This document shows, piece after piece, positions 11,330 to 23,069 of a stretch of DNA of 64,000 bases (within the stretch, counting starts at the first letter, position 1; each line of letters begins with the position of its first letter). The notes beneath the pieces were generated by a model, which searched no databases, was not told the origin of the DNA, and worked only from the letters and a program-made list of their open reading frames with translations. Both the position numbers and the translations under genes were made by a program. The DNA comes from Eutreptiella sp. 'Long Island Sound 2002'. Lineage: Eukaryota; Euglenozoa; Euglenophyceae; Eutreptiales; Eutreptiaceae. The stretch is from the NCBI GenBank assembly GCA_964036045.1, contig OZ038401.1, forward strand, positions 32,540,397 to 32,604,396, given 5' to 3'.

Positions 11330-14300
11330 AATCCAAACCACAATCTCAATCTGATTGAAAAAGGGAATACCCAAGTGCCAGAACATAAGTTTGTGTACCA
11401 GCGGTCGTTCACTTCACCTCCTTTGGTTGGGGGTTCCCACCTACCGCGGGCCGTTCGATCCCACCCTCGTCCGGGGTGGCTGTCTAGGGCTTGCAGGGCT
11501 ACCCTGTCATCGGTCCAGAGTGGTGGGGTGAATGATGTCTGCGGGAGCCGGGTGCCTCCACCCATCCAGCTGTGGTGGGATGAGGGATGATGGACGGTGA
11601 AGTTCTTTTTGCCATCGTCTGCATGGTGACTGGTGACTGGTGCAACAGTGTCGACTTATACTTTCTAATTGTTATGCTTCCGATACCTCAGAACCTCCGG
11701 AGCCGTTTCACTTGCTTGAGCGTAATTGACACAACTCGCGGACGAACAAGTCTCGGACGAGAAACTCGTGGACGAAAATATCGCCGACGAAACAGTCGCG
11801 GATGAAAATATTGCGGACGGAAAAGTGAGGACACGGAGGGGAAAAAAGACCCCATCCGGTTAACTATTGGCTTCACTTCAACACACCCTTTTCTTGGGTT
11901 TGCAATGTCCTGTTCAGAATGGTTGGTCCACCAAAGCTGCCCCATAGAAAATCTTAACAATTCAGCATCCAATATACACCAATTGTTGTATACGGAATCA
12001 AACATATTATAAACCACAGCAAGTGCACCAGACTAGCCAAAAACACATGAAAATCAAAGCGCTTTCAATGTGCTGGCTCCTGTGACTTTAAAAGTGTGCG
12101 GTGCACGCTCACACAAAAGAGCGACCGTACATTTTTCAGTGTTCTCAAAATTGCATATAAATTCATATGCTGCATAAAACCCGTCTTTTCAGCACGTGCG
12201 TGGTGTGGGCCCAGGCAAGAGGCATGGTGCTATGATGTTCTACACGAAGGAGATCAAAACTATACAAGCAATCCTGGCACACCGATTGTGGGATACCCAA
12301 AGAGGGCCGTAGAAGCGCTACTGATTCATTGGGATGAGAAAGAAAAGTAGTTGTGTGTCCAAAACAGAAAAATGGGCCCAGAAAGTGACCAACCATCATT
12401 ATCCCACGTGGAGCGCCGCCGAGATGAGCAATTGAGGTCATGATTTCAATGCACTCTACACACGCATCACCTGGAGCCACAATGTCAGCATGTCTGTATG
12501 GTGGCGACTGGTTATTTGTTTTGAGCGATGAGACGTTGAGTATGTTGTCACCATTTGAGAAGGACTTGATGCAATTTGTGTTTACATCAATTGATTCTGA
12601 TGGGGAGGTGTTGTTGAGCAATAAATTGCCAAATTTGGCGGCCCAAAACGATTTGTGTGGGGGTCTATGGATGCTGAATTTCACATACCACCATTCCATT
12701 TTTCTGAACCCAGGCATAGCCATTTATGGGCACAAGGTATGCTGTAGTAGATTGCTGGGGGCCCTGGCATGGCGCAGCAGCAAGCATGGGGAATTAGGCA
12801 CCCCCACATACCAAGCAGGCATTAAAGACGTGCACATTGGGGGGGGGGAAACGATGACAGCATGCAGTACACATGAAGGTCCACACCCGACCAACCCCCA
12901 TAAAACATCCTCAATCACACGCGGGCAGCTGCACTTGGGCGCCATGCACACAACAATCCCAATTCTGCATGCGTGGCGGTGTAAACTACATCCTCATCAG
13001 CGAAAAATAGACACTCAGAAAGTGCCAATCGTTGTATTTCAACACAAGCAATGCTTGACCGAGTGGCACACTAAACAACCCCTTGCGTGACACTATGTCT
13101 GCTGAGGGTGGGGAGCAGCGGGAGCAAAGACAGCTTCAAGTTTTGGGAGGAGAATGCTTGACAGACAATTTCTCAAAATAGTTTGAGGCTGGTATCCTGC
13201 TGTCCTTCTGGAAGTGCTCGTTTTTTCTGATGGTGCTGTTGTTGTCCTTCTGGAGGGTTGGTGCTGGGGGAATTCTCTGTGTCCCACGAGCGATACCACT
13301 GACTGCACCCCAACCCTGCGACACTTCAGCCGCAGATGTGAAAGCCCGACTTAGGAGACCACCTGCAACAAAGCAGACCAGACCTCCCTCTGCCACCCCC
13401 TGCCCTCATGGTCCTCTTTCTCTGCAGTCCTCTGTCCCCTTTCCCCTGTTGCCCTCCAGAGCGAACGGCCTGTCTTTAAGTTCGACCCCAGTGTCTTCAG
13501 TATCACTGAGCTGCAGTCGTTTGCGGAGATGACATGCAGTGTAGAACCTCCACAGAACGGGCAGGACCAGCAGCACAAGGAGGGGGAAGAGACTGCAAAG
13601 GATGCTGGTGGGGCTGACAAGTGCACTTTCCCTAAGGAGTTCGGGCTTTCTGTCAAAGGTATGCCGCCAGTAGTATCCGAAACAATCAAATGGCAACAGC
13701 TAGTATGTTATGTGCATGAAGGTGTCAGAGTTTGATTCGCATTGTATGCCTTTCAAGGCTTAAGGGTGAACATGATTTTCGAGGAGCAGCAGCAGTCAGG
13801 GGCTTACTCATGTTTGGTGCCTCGACCCTCAAGAGTGTGTAGATTCAGGGGCACGGTCGGAGAGGGTTATTGCAACCTTCCTCAACCCTCTCATACTGGA
13901 CAACCTCAGCAATCTCCAGCAACCCTCAGACCTTTGCAAAGCAGCCTTACAACCTTCGACTACTTGCAGTCCATACAAATCATCATTTGTGGCAAGAAAT
14001 CGGCTTGCACACTTGTGGGCGCTAGCAGGCATCGTTTTGGTTCCGGAGGTGTTGCAGCCGAAATCAACATTTTATGACGCTGTCACATCAATATAGGCCT
14101 CGAGTGTTTCATCTGTTTAACAATGCAGCCACTCCAGTCCGGCATTGGGGTTGTTTCTCGAAAATTGGAGGCCAATTCAACCATATTTCGCAAGCGTGTT
14201 GCACGAAATATGTTCATTTTGATCGATGAATGACACATTGGAATGTTTTTCAGGCTATTGGACACCATTTACAATTCCACACAACCTTTTGCAGCCTGGA

Positions 14301-14410
14301 ATGGCTTGATGTCATGAGCATGATAATGACCTACAACATCGCAAATGTGATATTTGAGCACGAAACAAGGGGACCATTCCATACTGTTGCTCACAGAATC
14401 AACCAAAAGT
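11330..14410. other. No supported gene
   Basis: Only short frames occur. A run of related 'cgaactcgcggacgaa' type words at 11730-11830 forms a small degenerate direct repeat (cggacgaaac/aact/aata). Nothing else is recognised. Confidence 0.45.
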
Positions 14411-14419
14411 AATTTAAAA

Positions 14420-14880
14420 TTTAGACAAAGGGACAACTGGTGTGGTGTATAATAGGTATGTATTTTTGTTTCTGGATGTAAGATGTGGGTCAAGTGGTGT
14501 GGTGTTTGTTTGGTATGGATTTTTCTTTCTGGGTGTAAGGTATGGGTCAGTGGGTTTGAGGTGTGATGCATTGGGTGTGGGTCATTGGGTGCAAAGTATG
14601 AGTTATTTTGGGTGAAGTAAGGGCCCTTCGGTGTAAGCTATGCGTCAATGGATGTGAGGTATTGGTCATTGGAAGCGAGCTAGGGGCTATGGGGTGTGAG
14701 ATTAATGGGTGTGATGTGTTGTGCGTGTAAGGTAAGGGGTGTCCTGGGTGTACGGTATGGGTTACTGCGTGGTCACTGTTTGTGAAGGAGGGTGTTTGCT
14801 GTGAGGTATGGGTTATTGGGTGTGAGATTGCGGTTAGTACCTGTGATGTATGGTTTGTTGGGCGTGAAGTATGCGTCCAT
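14420..14880. repeat. Degenerate GT-rich tandem repeat
   Basis: Loose copies of a unit of about 30 bp, 'gggtgtaaggtatgggtcatt' in type, run through this interval. The unit is degenerate. It gives spurious His/Thr/Pro frames on the minus strand (motif THTLHP), which I do not treat as a gene. Confidence 0.6.
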
Positions 14881-15500
14881 CCCTCTTCAACCAGTTGCCC
14901 AGTGTCGTCTAAATCACCTCGAAGAGGGTTGTTAGATAGGTGCGTACGCCATATACCCCCCATTTTTGGGGTCATTCGCGTACGATACCCCAAGGTATGG
15001 TACCGGATGTCCAACCCCTTGTAAAGTCATCATTTTAGGAGAGAAAATGATCCCCCAATGAATTTTTCGGTTTTGACCCCTTTAGCCCCCCGTACCCAGG
15101 TACCCCTTTTTGGGGGGGTGGGGGTGGGGGGGTGTCGGGGGGGGGATCAAAACTTCTTTGCGTATTCTGGGTGCTGTGTGTGGATTTGGACCCAGGTTCA
15201 GGGCACCTTTTTTCTTGTACATGGACCCCCTAACCCATGGCGCGGGTCCCGGGTCCGAACTCCAGGTACCCCCGGTCGCCCCCTCCCTATGGGCCCTTGC
15301 TAGTGAGGACTTAACCGTTTTCGCGCCGGATAAGGCTGTTTAGTGACACCTGCAAGATTTCCAAAATTTGACTTTTTCGGAAACCCTTCTGTCGCCCCTG
15401 GGATGAGTTTGGGTGATGATTTAGTGACAATACGGGTACTTGAGCACCCATGGGTACCCACGTAGTGGCTGCCAGGCCCATATAGCCCGAGCCATGGGCC

Positions 15501-15700
15501 NNNNNNNNNNNNNNNNNNNNNNNNNNNNNNNNNNNNNNNNNNNNNNNNNNNNNNNNNNNNNNNNNNNNNNNNNNNNNNNNNNNNNNNNNNNNNNNNNNNN
15601 NNNNNNNNNNNNNNNNNNNNNNNNNNNNNNNNNNNNNNNNNNNNNNNNNNNNNNNNNNNNNNNNNNNNNNNNNNNNNNNNNNNNNNNNNNNNNNNNNNNN
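15501..15700. other. Assembly gap (200 N)
   Basis: There are two hundred N characters inside the satellite domain. The flanks (15340-15500, and 15701 onward) match segments found again at 17395-17480 and 18855-19200. The gap therefore probably hides more of the same repeats. Confidence 0.99.
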
Positions 15701-18700
15701 TCCGGGTCCCGACTCCATAGGGTTTGTATGGGGCGGAGTGGGACGAGCGCTCGTGCAGTTTATGCACTTTTCCAGCCATTTTTGCTATGTTGGCGGTTTG
15801 GGCGACCTCGGTGAACCCGTGGTACCCACTTTGAGGGGTGCGAGTGGGGATGTTGTGACAGTATCTGCCTCCTAGTATACGGAAGGACGTTTTTTGCAGT
15901 CTCTAGCCTTGCTTAGGGCCGTTCACAACCCGTGCCAAAAACGCAAAATGGCTCTTTCCACCAATAATGGCCTAGTGAATGGGATGGTACACAACCTGCT
16001 TATGCAGTTTTTCACCCCGGGCAGCTCAAAAATCGAAGTTTTCGAAACTTCTTTTTTTGATATTGTGACCACCCAAAATGACCATCCAAGGTATGTAAAG
16101 CCTGTTTTAGGCCGTATTTACGTGTTTTTCACCCGATTTGGGTATTAGGTCCGGGGGGGGGGGGCTTCCAAGGGATTGGTACACAACCTGCTTATGCACT
16201 TTTTCACTATGGGCAGCTCAAAAATCGAAGTTTTCGAAACTTGTTTTTTTGATGTTGTGACCACTTAAAATGACCATCCAAGCTATGCAAAGCATGTTTT
16301 AGGCCGTATTTGCGTGTTTTTCACCCTATTTGGGTGTTAGGTCCGGGGGGGGGGGGTCTCCCAAGGGATTGGTACACAACCTGCTTATGCAGTTTTTCAA
16401 CCCGGACAGCTCAAAAATGGAAGTTTTTGAAACTTTTTTTTTTTGATATTGTGACCACCCAAAGTGACATTTCAAGCTATGCAAAGCATATTTTAGGCCG
16501 TATTTACGTGTTTTTTACCCTATTGGGCCGTTGGGTCCGGGGGGGGGGTGTCTCCCAAGGGACGGGTACACAACCTGCTTATGTAGTTTTTCAACCCGGA
16601 CAGCTCAAAAATGGAAGTTTTCGAAACTTGTTTTTTTGATATTGTGACCGCCTAAAATGACCATCCAAGCTATGGAAAGCATGTTTTAGGCCGTATTTAC
16701 GTGTTTTTCACCCTTTTTGGGTGTTAGGTCGGGGGGGGGGGGGGTCTCCCAAGGGACGGGTGCACAACCTGCTTATGCAGTTTTTCACCCCGGACAGCTC
16801 AAAAATGGAAGTTTTCGAAACATATTTTTTTGATATTGTGACCACCCAAAATGACCATCCAAGGTATGTAAAGCATGTTTTAGGCCGTATTTACGTGTTT
16901 TTCACCCTATTTGGGTATCAGGTCGGGGGGGGGGGTCTCCCAAGGGACGGGTGCACAACCTGCTTATGCAGTTTTTCACCCCGGACAGCTCAAAAATGGA
17001 AGTTTTTGAAACTTGTTTTTGTGATATTGTGATCACCTAAAATGACCAACCAAGGTATGTAAAGCATGTTTTAGGCCGTGTTTACGTGTTTTTCACCCGA
17101 TTTGGGTATTAGGTCCAAGGGGGGGGGGGGGTCTCCCAAGGGATTGGTACACAACCTGCTGATGCAGTTTTTCAACCCGGACAGCCCAAAAATCGAAGTT
17201 TTCGAAACTTGTTTTTTTGATACCGTGATCACCTAAAATGATCATCCAAGGTATGTAAAGCATGTTTTAGCCGGTATTTATGTAGTTTCCACCCTATTTT
17301 GGGTGTGTGTTGCTCGCGGTAGATTCTCTGCGAGGTGGACTTGCCGAAAGCAATAGAATCTTTTGGTTTTTTTCGATTTTGAGCCGAAAAAGTTTTTCCG
17401 GCTCCTGACTCTATGGGGTTTGTATGGGGCGGAGTGAGACGAGCGCTTGTGCAGTTTATGCACTTTTCAGCCATTTTTGCTATGTTCGTCGACCTCGGTG
17501 ACCCTGCGGTACCTACTGTGAGGGGTGCAAGTGGGGATGTTGTGACAGTATATGCCTAGTAGGATACGGAAGGACGTTTTTTGCAGTCTCTAGCCTTGCC
17601 TGGGGCCGTCCACAACCCGTGCCAAAGACGCGAAATGACTGTTTCCACCAATAATGGCGTAGTGATTGGGCCAGTACACAACCTGCTTATGCAGTTTTTC
17701 ACCCCAGGCAGCTCAAAAATCGAAGTTTTCGAAACTTGTTTTTTTGATATTGTGACCACCCAAAATGACATTTCAAGCTATTGAAAGCATGTTTTAGGCC
17801 GTATTTACGTGTTTTTCACCCTATTTGGGTGTTAGGTCGGGGGGGGGGGGGGGGGGGCTCCCAAGGGATTGGTACACAACCTGCTTATGCAGTTTTTCAC
17901 CCCGGACAGCTCAAAAATCGAAGTTTCCGAAACTTGTTTTTTTGATATTGTGACCACACAATATGACCATCCAAGGTATGTAAAGCATGTTTTAGGCCGT
18001 ATTTACGTGTTTTTCACCCGATATGGGTATTAGGTCGGGGGGGGGGGGGGTCTCCCAAGGGATTGGTACACAACCTGCTTATGCAGTTTTTCACCCCGGA
18101 CAGCTCAAAAATCGAAGTTTCCGAAACTTCTTTTTTTGATATTGTGACCACACAATATGACCATCCAAGGTATGTAAAGCATGTTTTAGGCCGTATTTAC
18201 GTGTTTTTCACCCGATTTGGGAATCAGGTCCGGGGGGGGGGGGGGGCTCCCAAGGGTTTGGTACACAATCTGCTTATGCAGTTTTTCACCCCGGGCAGCT
18301 CAAAAATCGAAGTTTTCGAAACTTGTTTGTTTGATATTGTGACCACCTAAAATGACCATCCAAGGTACGTAAAGCATGTTTTAGGCCGTATTTACATGTT
18401 TTTCACCCTATTTGGGTATTGGGTTAGGGGGGGGGGGGTCTCCCAAGGGATTGGTACACAACCTGCTTATGCAGTTTTTCAACCCGGACAGCCCAAAAAT
18501 CGAAGTTTTCGAAACTTGTTTTTTTGATATTGTCATCACCCAAAATGACCATTCAAGCAATGTAAAGCATGTTTTAGGCTTTATTTACGTGTTTGTAACC
18601 TTATTTGGGTATTGGGTCGGGGGGGGGGGTCTCCTAGGGGATTGGTACACAACCTGCTTGTGCAGTTTTTCACCCTGGGCACCTCAAAAATTGAAGTTTT

Positions 18701-19744
18701 CGAAACTCGTTTTTTTGATACCGTGATCACCTAAAATGAACATCCAAGGTATGTAAAGCATGTTTTAGGCCATATTTATGTAGTTTCCACCCTATTTTGG
18801 GTGTGTGTTGCTCGCGGTAGATTCTCTGCGAGGTGGACTTGCCGAAGGCAATAGAATTTGCCTTTTTCCGAAACCCTTCTGTCGCCCCCGGTATGGGTTT
18901 GGGTGATGATTTAGTGACAATACGGGTACTTGAGCACCCATGGGTACCCACGTAGTGGCTGCCAAGCCCATATAGCCCGAGCCATGGGCCCCCCAAAAGC
19001 CCCGAAATTGCCGTTGTGTAGACTGTTTAGTGACACCTGCAAGATTTCCAAAATTTGCCTTTTTCCGAAACCCTTCTGTCGCCCCTGGGATGGGTTTGGG
19101 TGATGATTTAGTGACAATACGGGTACTTGAGCACCCATGGGTACCCACGTAGTGGCCACTAGGCCCATGTAGCCCGAGCCATGGGCCCCCCAAAAGCTTC
19201 AAAATTGCTGTTTGTAGGTGGTTCAATGGCATTTGGTGTGTGCACGATCTGCCTACACAGTTTTCCACCCTCTGCAGCTCAAAAATGGAAAAATTTGCAA
19301 AACATTTTTTCGATATTGTGACCACTTACAATGATGAAATATGCTATGTAAAGCATGTTTTAGCCCCTCTTTGTGTGTTTTTCACCCTATTTGGGTGTTT
19401 GGGGGGGGGGGGGGGTTGCCAAGGGGTCTAGGGCACACTACCTGCTGATGCAGCTTTCCAGCCTCGGCAGCTCAAAAATGGAAATTTCCGAACCTGATTT
19501 TTTTGATACTTTGACCATCCAAAATGATCAAATATCCTATGTAAAGCATGTTTTAGCCCCTCTTTATGTGTTTTTCATACTATTTGGGTGTTGGGTGGGG
19601 GGGGCTCCCAAAGGGGGTAGGGCACATCCTTCTTATGCAATCCTCCAGCCTTGGCACCTCAAAAATGGAAATTTCTGAAACTGATTTTTTTGATACTCTG
19701 ACCATCCAAAATGATCAAATATCCTATGTAAAGCATGTTTTAGC

Positions 19745-19764
19745 CCCTCTTGATGTGTTTTTCA
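19745..19764. repeat. 20-bp target-site duplication, left copy
   Basis: This is identical to 22119-22138. Both copies carry the variant 'cttgatg', whereas the neighbouring satellite units have 'ctttatg' or 'ctttgtg' here. That supports a true duplication at insertion over two independent satellite units. Confidence 0.75.
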
Positions 19765-22118
19765 GGCTTCTTGTTGTGAGCCTGCTCGAGGCGAAGCTGC
19801 ACTAGCCGAGCCGCAACCATGTTTCTGTCGAGGGGGGCCTCCCAGGCTGCGGGGAGGGCTCCCCTTGGCGCTCTTGCTCCCCGGGAGCTATCCGAGAGGC
19901 ACTGGCCCTCTCTGCCGCTAGCGGCGACGGCCGCGCCTGCCGCCCCGCCCTCACGCCGAGGCCGACAGCGCCGGAGCGAAGACCGGAGGAGACCGCTAGC
20001 GGGGGGCACAACGCGTCCCCTCGCAGCAGCGGTCGCAACAGCCATCGCGGCGACGGCTGTGGCGGCGAGCTCGTCGTCGATGCGTCCAGATTCGGGCGCA
20101 AGCGTGGAGCCGAGCGCGGCCCAGGTGGCGGCATGGGCAGCGGCAGCGGCAGTAGCGCCGGCGGCTCTGCCTGCCCGCGGCGCCTTTTACGACGAGTACG
20201 TTGACTTCTTCTACGCCGAGGACAACGAGGTGTGCCCGTTTTGCTGTGGGCAGCTGGGCAGCGGCTACTGCCACGCGGAGCCTCTCGAGGAGGACATTAC
20301 CGTGGGGCAGTTTCTGGAGCGGTACGTTACTGCTCCTGCAGTGCGGGCCGCCTCTGTGGCTGCCGTGGCCGCGGGTGTTGTCGCTGGCAGCCAGCCCGCT
20401 GCCTTGGCCTTGGACGCTGCTGACGGTCCAGTGGAGCAGATCGCCGAGAAGGCTGTACAGACCCCCGTGGAGCGCGTGATCGAGAAGGTCGTGCAGGCCC
20501 AGTCAGTGCAGAAGATCGTCGAGCGCCGTGTCGACGTCCCTTTCGAGGTTAAGGTCCGCCCGGAGGTCCGCGTCCCGCACCCTGTCCAGAAGGTTGTGGA
20601 GCGCCCTGAGCCATACCCGGTTGACAAGGTCGCTGAGGTTCCTCAGCCATACCCTGTCCAGAAAGTCGTCGAGCGCCCTATGGCTGCTCCCGGTACGGCC
20701 ATCGCTGGCTCCCAGGCCTCTGCCTTGGCCTTGGACGCCGCTGAGAGCCGCATTGACGGCAAGTACTTTGGTGCTCAACCTGTGGCCCCTGCTGATTGGG
20801 CCACACTGCAGGCCGACCCCCTGCAGCTGTGGGGGCCACCGGAGGCATCTTGGGCAGCTGCAGTCAGCGCGCTGCCAGCTAACCCCCTTGCCCTGACCCA
20901 ACCATGTGGATTCCCTAGGGGGAGGGGGGTGGAGGAGGTCCTAACCAGCCCCCCCTCCCCCCCTAAGGATGATTTCCCGCCTTTTTCACTGCCGGACCTC
21001 GTGGGGGCAGTGGTACAGGCGGAGGCGGAGGTCCGCTTTTTAATACAGCAGCACAGGGCTGCGTGGCTGGAGCTGGAGTCTTCAAAACTCCAATGCTGCC
21101 TGGAGGCGACGCCCCGGGGTCCGCCGAAGCCGCGAAGGGCCCCTGCCGCCCCCCTGCAGCCACCAGCGCTGCCATTGCTGCAGGGCACCGCAAGTTCATT
21201 GCTGGCAGGCCCCGTCGCCTACCTGCAGGATGTGGCGCTCAACGGCGGGGCGCTGCCCCAAGGAGATGCGGGCCCTCCGCAGAAGGGGCCCTCAGGCCTG
21301 CCTCCTCACCCTACCCCTAACCTTATCTCAGGGCAGGGCAGGGCAGAGAGTTGGGAGGGGGCAGGGTTTGGGAACCCCCCTCCCTCCCCTCCCCTCAAGA
21401 AGACGGCGGGGGCTGGTTTTAACGGCTCCCTGCCGGCTGCAGGGTGCCCCAATGGCGGGGCGTCCCGTTGGCTGCCCCCCCCCCCTATGGCGGCGGTGGG
21501 GGAAGACCACAACTTCCCCGTGCCGGATAGGCAGGCGCGTGCAGCGGCGCAGTGCTGGGAGCCCAGGGCCTCCACAGGGCTGCCACAGGGGGCCAGCAGG
21601 TCGAGGCGGGGCAGGGCCAGGGCCAGGGCACCGGGCGACAGCGATGGGGGCCCACGGGGCTTCACGGGAAGCAAAGGCGATGGGGGGTCCTGTCACAGGC
21701 TCCCACTGACGGGAGCGCCCCCCGGGGCGATGGGAACCCCACCCCACAGGTGGTCAGGGATCCAGCGGGTCAGGGCAGGGCATGGCTCGGGACAGGGCTC
21801 AGAAGGCAGGTGGAGGGGGCCCGTGGGGCTGCCCAGGGAGCAGAGGAGGAGGGGGTATGGCGGCGACCCCCCACTGACGGGAGCGTCCTCCGGGGCGCCG
21901 GGTAACCCGTCCCGTAAGGGCCCAGCACCGCCCCGGCGGCTGCACGGACGGGCGAGCTGGGAAGTGACTTAGTCATGACCAGCTCGTCCCTCTGTTCCGC
22001 CGTGCACCACAGGCGGGGGGCATTCAGCCCGGGGGGAGGGCGCAGAACTCTGAGATCGGCCCTTCCCCCTAGCCCCTCGACCTCTGTACATAGGCTCATG
22101 GACAGTAAAAGCGCAATA
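19765..22118 (+). mobile_element. 2.35-kb insertion in satellite, retroposition-like
   Basis: A GC-rich segment interrupts the satellite and is flanked by a 20-bp direct repeat. The satellite resumes exactly after it. Long target-site duplications of this size are typical of target-primed reverse transcription, as in LINEs and retroposed RNAs. No poly-A tail, reverse transcriptase or terminal inverted repeats are visible; the 3' end is 'gtaaaagcgcaata'. It carries one long ORF. Confidence 0.65.
19819..21972 (+). CDS. Protein with alveolin/articulin-like VPV repeats, 717 codons
   Basis: The ORF runs from ATG 19819 to TAG 21970-21972. In order it has a basic Ala-rich N-terminus (1-120); a small Cys-rich patch, C139, C142, C143, C151 and H152, that could bind zinc; and Val/Glu/Lys/Pro repeats at about 204-288 such as VERVIEKVV, VQKVVERPEPYPVDK and VPQPYPVQKVVERP. 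These are followed by a possible helix near VVQAEAEVRFLIQQHR and a long Pro/Gly-rich tail. The Val-Pro-Val type repeats resemble those of alveolins and articulins (cortical cytoskeleton proteins of alveolates, euglenids and others), but the match is to repeat style only. The last half is compositionally simple and may not be coding. It sits entirely inside the insertion, so it is likely a transposed or retroposed copy. Confidence 0.5.
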   Translation: MFLSRGASQAAGRAPLGALAPRELSERHWPSLPLAATAAPAAPPSRRGRQRRSEDRRRPLAGGTTRPLAAAVATAIAATAVAASSSSMRPDSGASVEPSAAQVAAWAAAAAVAPAALPARGAFYDEYVDFFYAEDNEVCPFCCGQLGSGYCHAEPLEEDITVGQFLERYVTAPAVRAASVAAVAAGVVAGSQPAALALDAADGPVEQIAEKAVQTPVERVIEKVVQAQSVQKIVERRVDVPFEVKVRPEVRVPHPVQKVVERPEPYPVDKVAEVPQPYPVQKVVERPMAAPGTAIAGSQASALALDAAESRIDGKYFGAQPVAPADWATLQADPLQLWGPPEASWAAAVSALPANPLALTQPCGFPRGRGVEEVLTSPPSPPKDDFPPFSLPDLVGAVVQAEAEVRFLIQQHRAAWLELESSKLQCCLEATPRGPPKPRRAPAAPLQPPALPLLQGTASSLLAGPVAYLQDVALNGGALPQGDAGPPQKGPSGLPPHPTPNLISGQGRAESWEGAGFGNPPPSPPLKKTAGAGFNGSLPAAGCPNGGASRWLPPPPMAAVGEDHNFPVPDRQARAAAQCWEPRASTGLPQGASRSRRGRARARAPGDSDGGPRGFTGSKGDGGSCHRLPLTGAPPGAMGTPPHRWSGIQRVRAGHGSGQGSEGRWRGPVGLPREQRRRGYGGDPPLTGASSGAPGNPSRKGPAPPRRLHGRASWEVT

Positions 22119-22290
22119 CCCTCTTGATGTGTTTTTCACCCTATTTGGGTGTGGGGGGGGGGGGGGGCTCCCAAGGAGGCTAGGGCATGACCTGCTAATG
22201 CAGTTTTCCAGCCTCGGCAGCTCAAGAATGGTCGTCCCTCCCCCCTCTTCGAGGTGCCTTGCCGAAGGCAATAGAATTTCCGCAGGCAGC
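22119..22290. repeat. Satellite continues after the insertion
   Basis: From the right-hand 20-bp duplication the satellite resumes ('caccctatttgggtgt', then G-run, then 'tgacctgctaatgcag') and reaches 'ttgccgaaggcaatagaatt', which also occurs at 18840. It ends near 22290. Confidence 0.8.
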
Positions 22291-22499
22291 CTTTCAATGC
22301 CCCCTGTGGTCCCAGCCACAGCCACAGCCACAGGCCCAGCTCCCGCCACAACTCCAGCCCCAGCCCTTGCCCCTGCCCTCGTCACAGAAATGTGCCCGGA
22401 AACCAGCCCTCCCGGAAGCCCATTTCGGCAGCGCAGTGCATTTGGTCGCCGTCATTTACCGTGCCCCGCAGCCCCTAGCGATTGTGCCCCCCCTCTGGT

Positions 22500-23066
22500 T
22501 CACTCCATGATGGTCCCCCCTGCACAACCCTTCGGAGCCCCAGACACAGCCCCATGCACCCACAGCCCCCCACGATCCAGCGGGTCCTGTACCCCTGACC
22601 CCAGGGGTCCGGGACGCCGTACCTTAGACCCAGTCTGGCTGGTGTCAGACACAGGGCGCTTCACCACGGATTCGCCGCTTCCCCCCAAACATTGTGGCTC
22701 GCTCATGGATATGCCTGTGGGGCCTGGGAGGTCGGAATCCCTCCGCCTCGACCCCGTCGGTGCTGCTTCACCGCCGGCCCCCCTGCGCAAAGGGACACGC
22801 CACCGAAGTGCATCTACAAGGTGTGCGAAATCCTCCAGTGACCAGTCATTAGGGCAATCTTCCTCAGTGGTTATGTAAGCGGCCATTATTCGGGAAGACG
22901 TAGTTGGGCGCACCTCAATAAGTTGGGACTCCATGGGAATTTGATGCACATGCCATGGCACTGGGTCTGTCTCTTTGTAGGCATAGCCCAATGTAAGTAT
23001 AAATTTCAGCCATTCGGCCATTTGGCATATTCGGCCAAACTGGTCGATCCATGACTGATTCGACAT
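22500..23066 (-). CDS. Hypothetical protein, 188 codons, doubtful
   Basis: A minus-strand frame is open from ATG 23066. The first 80 residues have natural composition (for example FGRICQMAEWLKFILTLGYA, then EEDCPNDWSLEDFAHLVDAL). The last 100 are Gly/Ser/Pro-rich. A plus-strand frame overlaps part of it, so strand choice is uncertain. No family is recognised. Confidence 0.3.
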   Translation of the reverse strand: MSNQSWIDQFGRICQMAEWLKFILTLGYAYKETDPVPWHVHQIPMESQLIEVRPTTSSRIMAAYITTEEDCPNDWSLEDFAHLVDALRWRVPLRRGAGGEAAPTGSRRRDSDLPGPTGISMSEPQCLGGSGESVVKRPVSDTSQTGSKVRRPGPLGSGVQDPLDRGGLWVHGAVSGAPKGCAGGTIME

Positions 23067-23069
23067 ATG

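Larger units (their letters stand above)
15340..19764. repeat. Satellite array, about 192-bp units with poly-G tract
   Basis: Most of the array is a unit of about 190-195 bp that includes 'acacaacctgcttatgcag', 'gcatgttttaggccgtattt' and 'cgtgtttttcaccc', then a run of about 7-16 G. Unit starts are visible near 15990, 16181, 16373, 16568, 16762, 16952, 17149, 17672, 17873, 18067 and later. A second block ('gtagattctctgcgaggtgg', at 17318 and 18818) and a third ('gtttagtgacacctgcaag', at 15339 and 19024) interrupt it, giving a higher-order arrangement. From 19200 the units become divergent and carry 'aaatatcctatgtaaagcat'. Confidence 0.9.

Noticed and set aside
14547-15014. His/Thr/Pro-rich minus-strand ORF of 155 codons
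   Set aside because: It derives from the GT-rich degenerate tandem repeat.
16310-19678. ORFs of about 80-110 codons in the satellite
   Set aside because: They are the same satellite reading repeated, broken by the G runs whose lengths vary and would shift frame.
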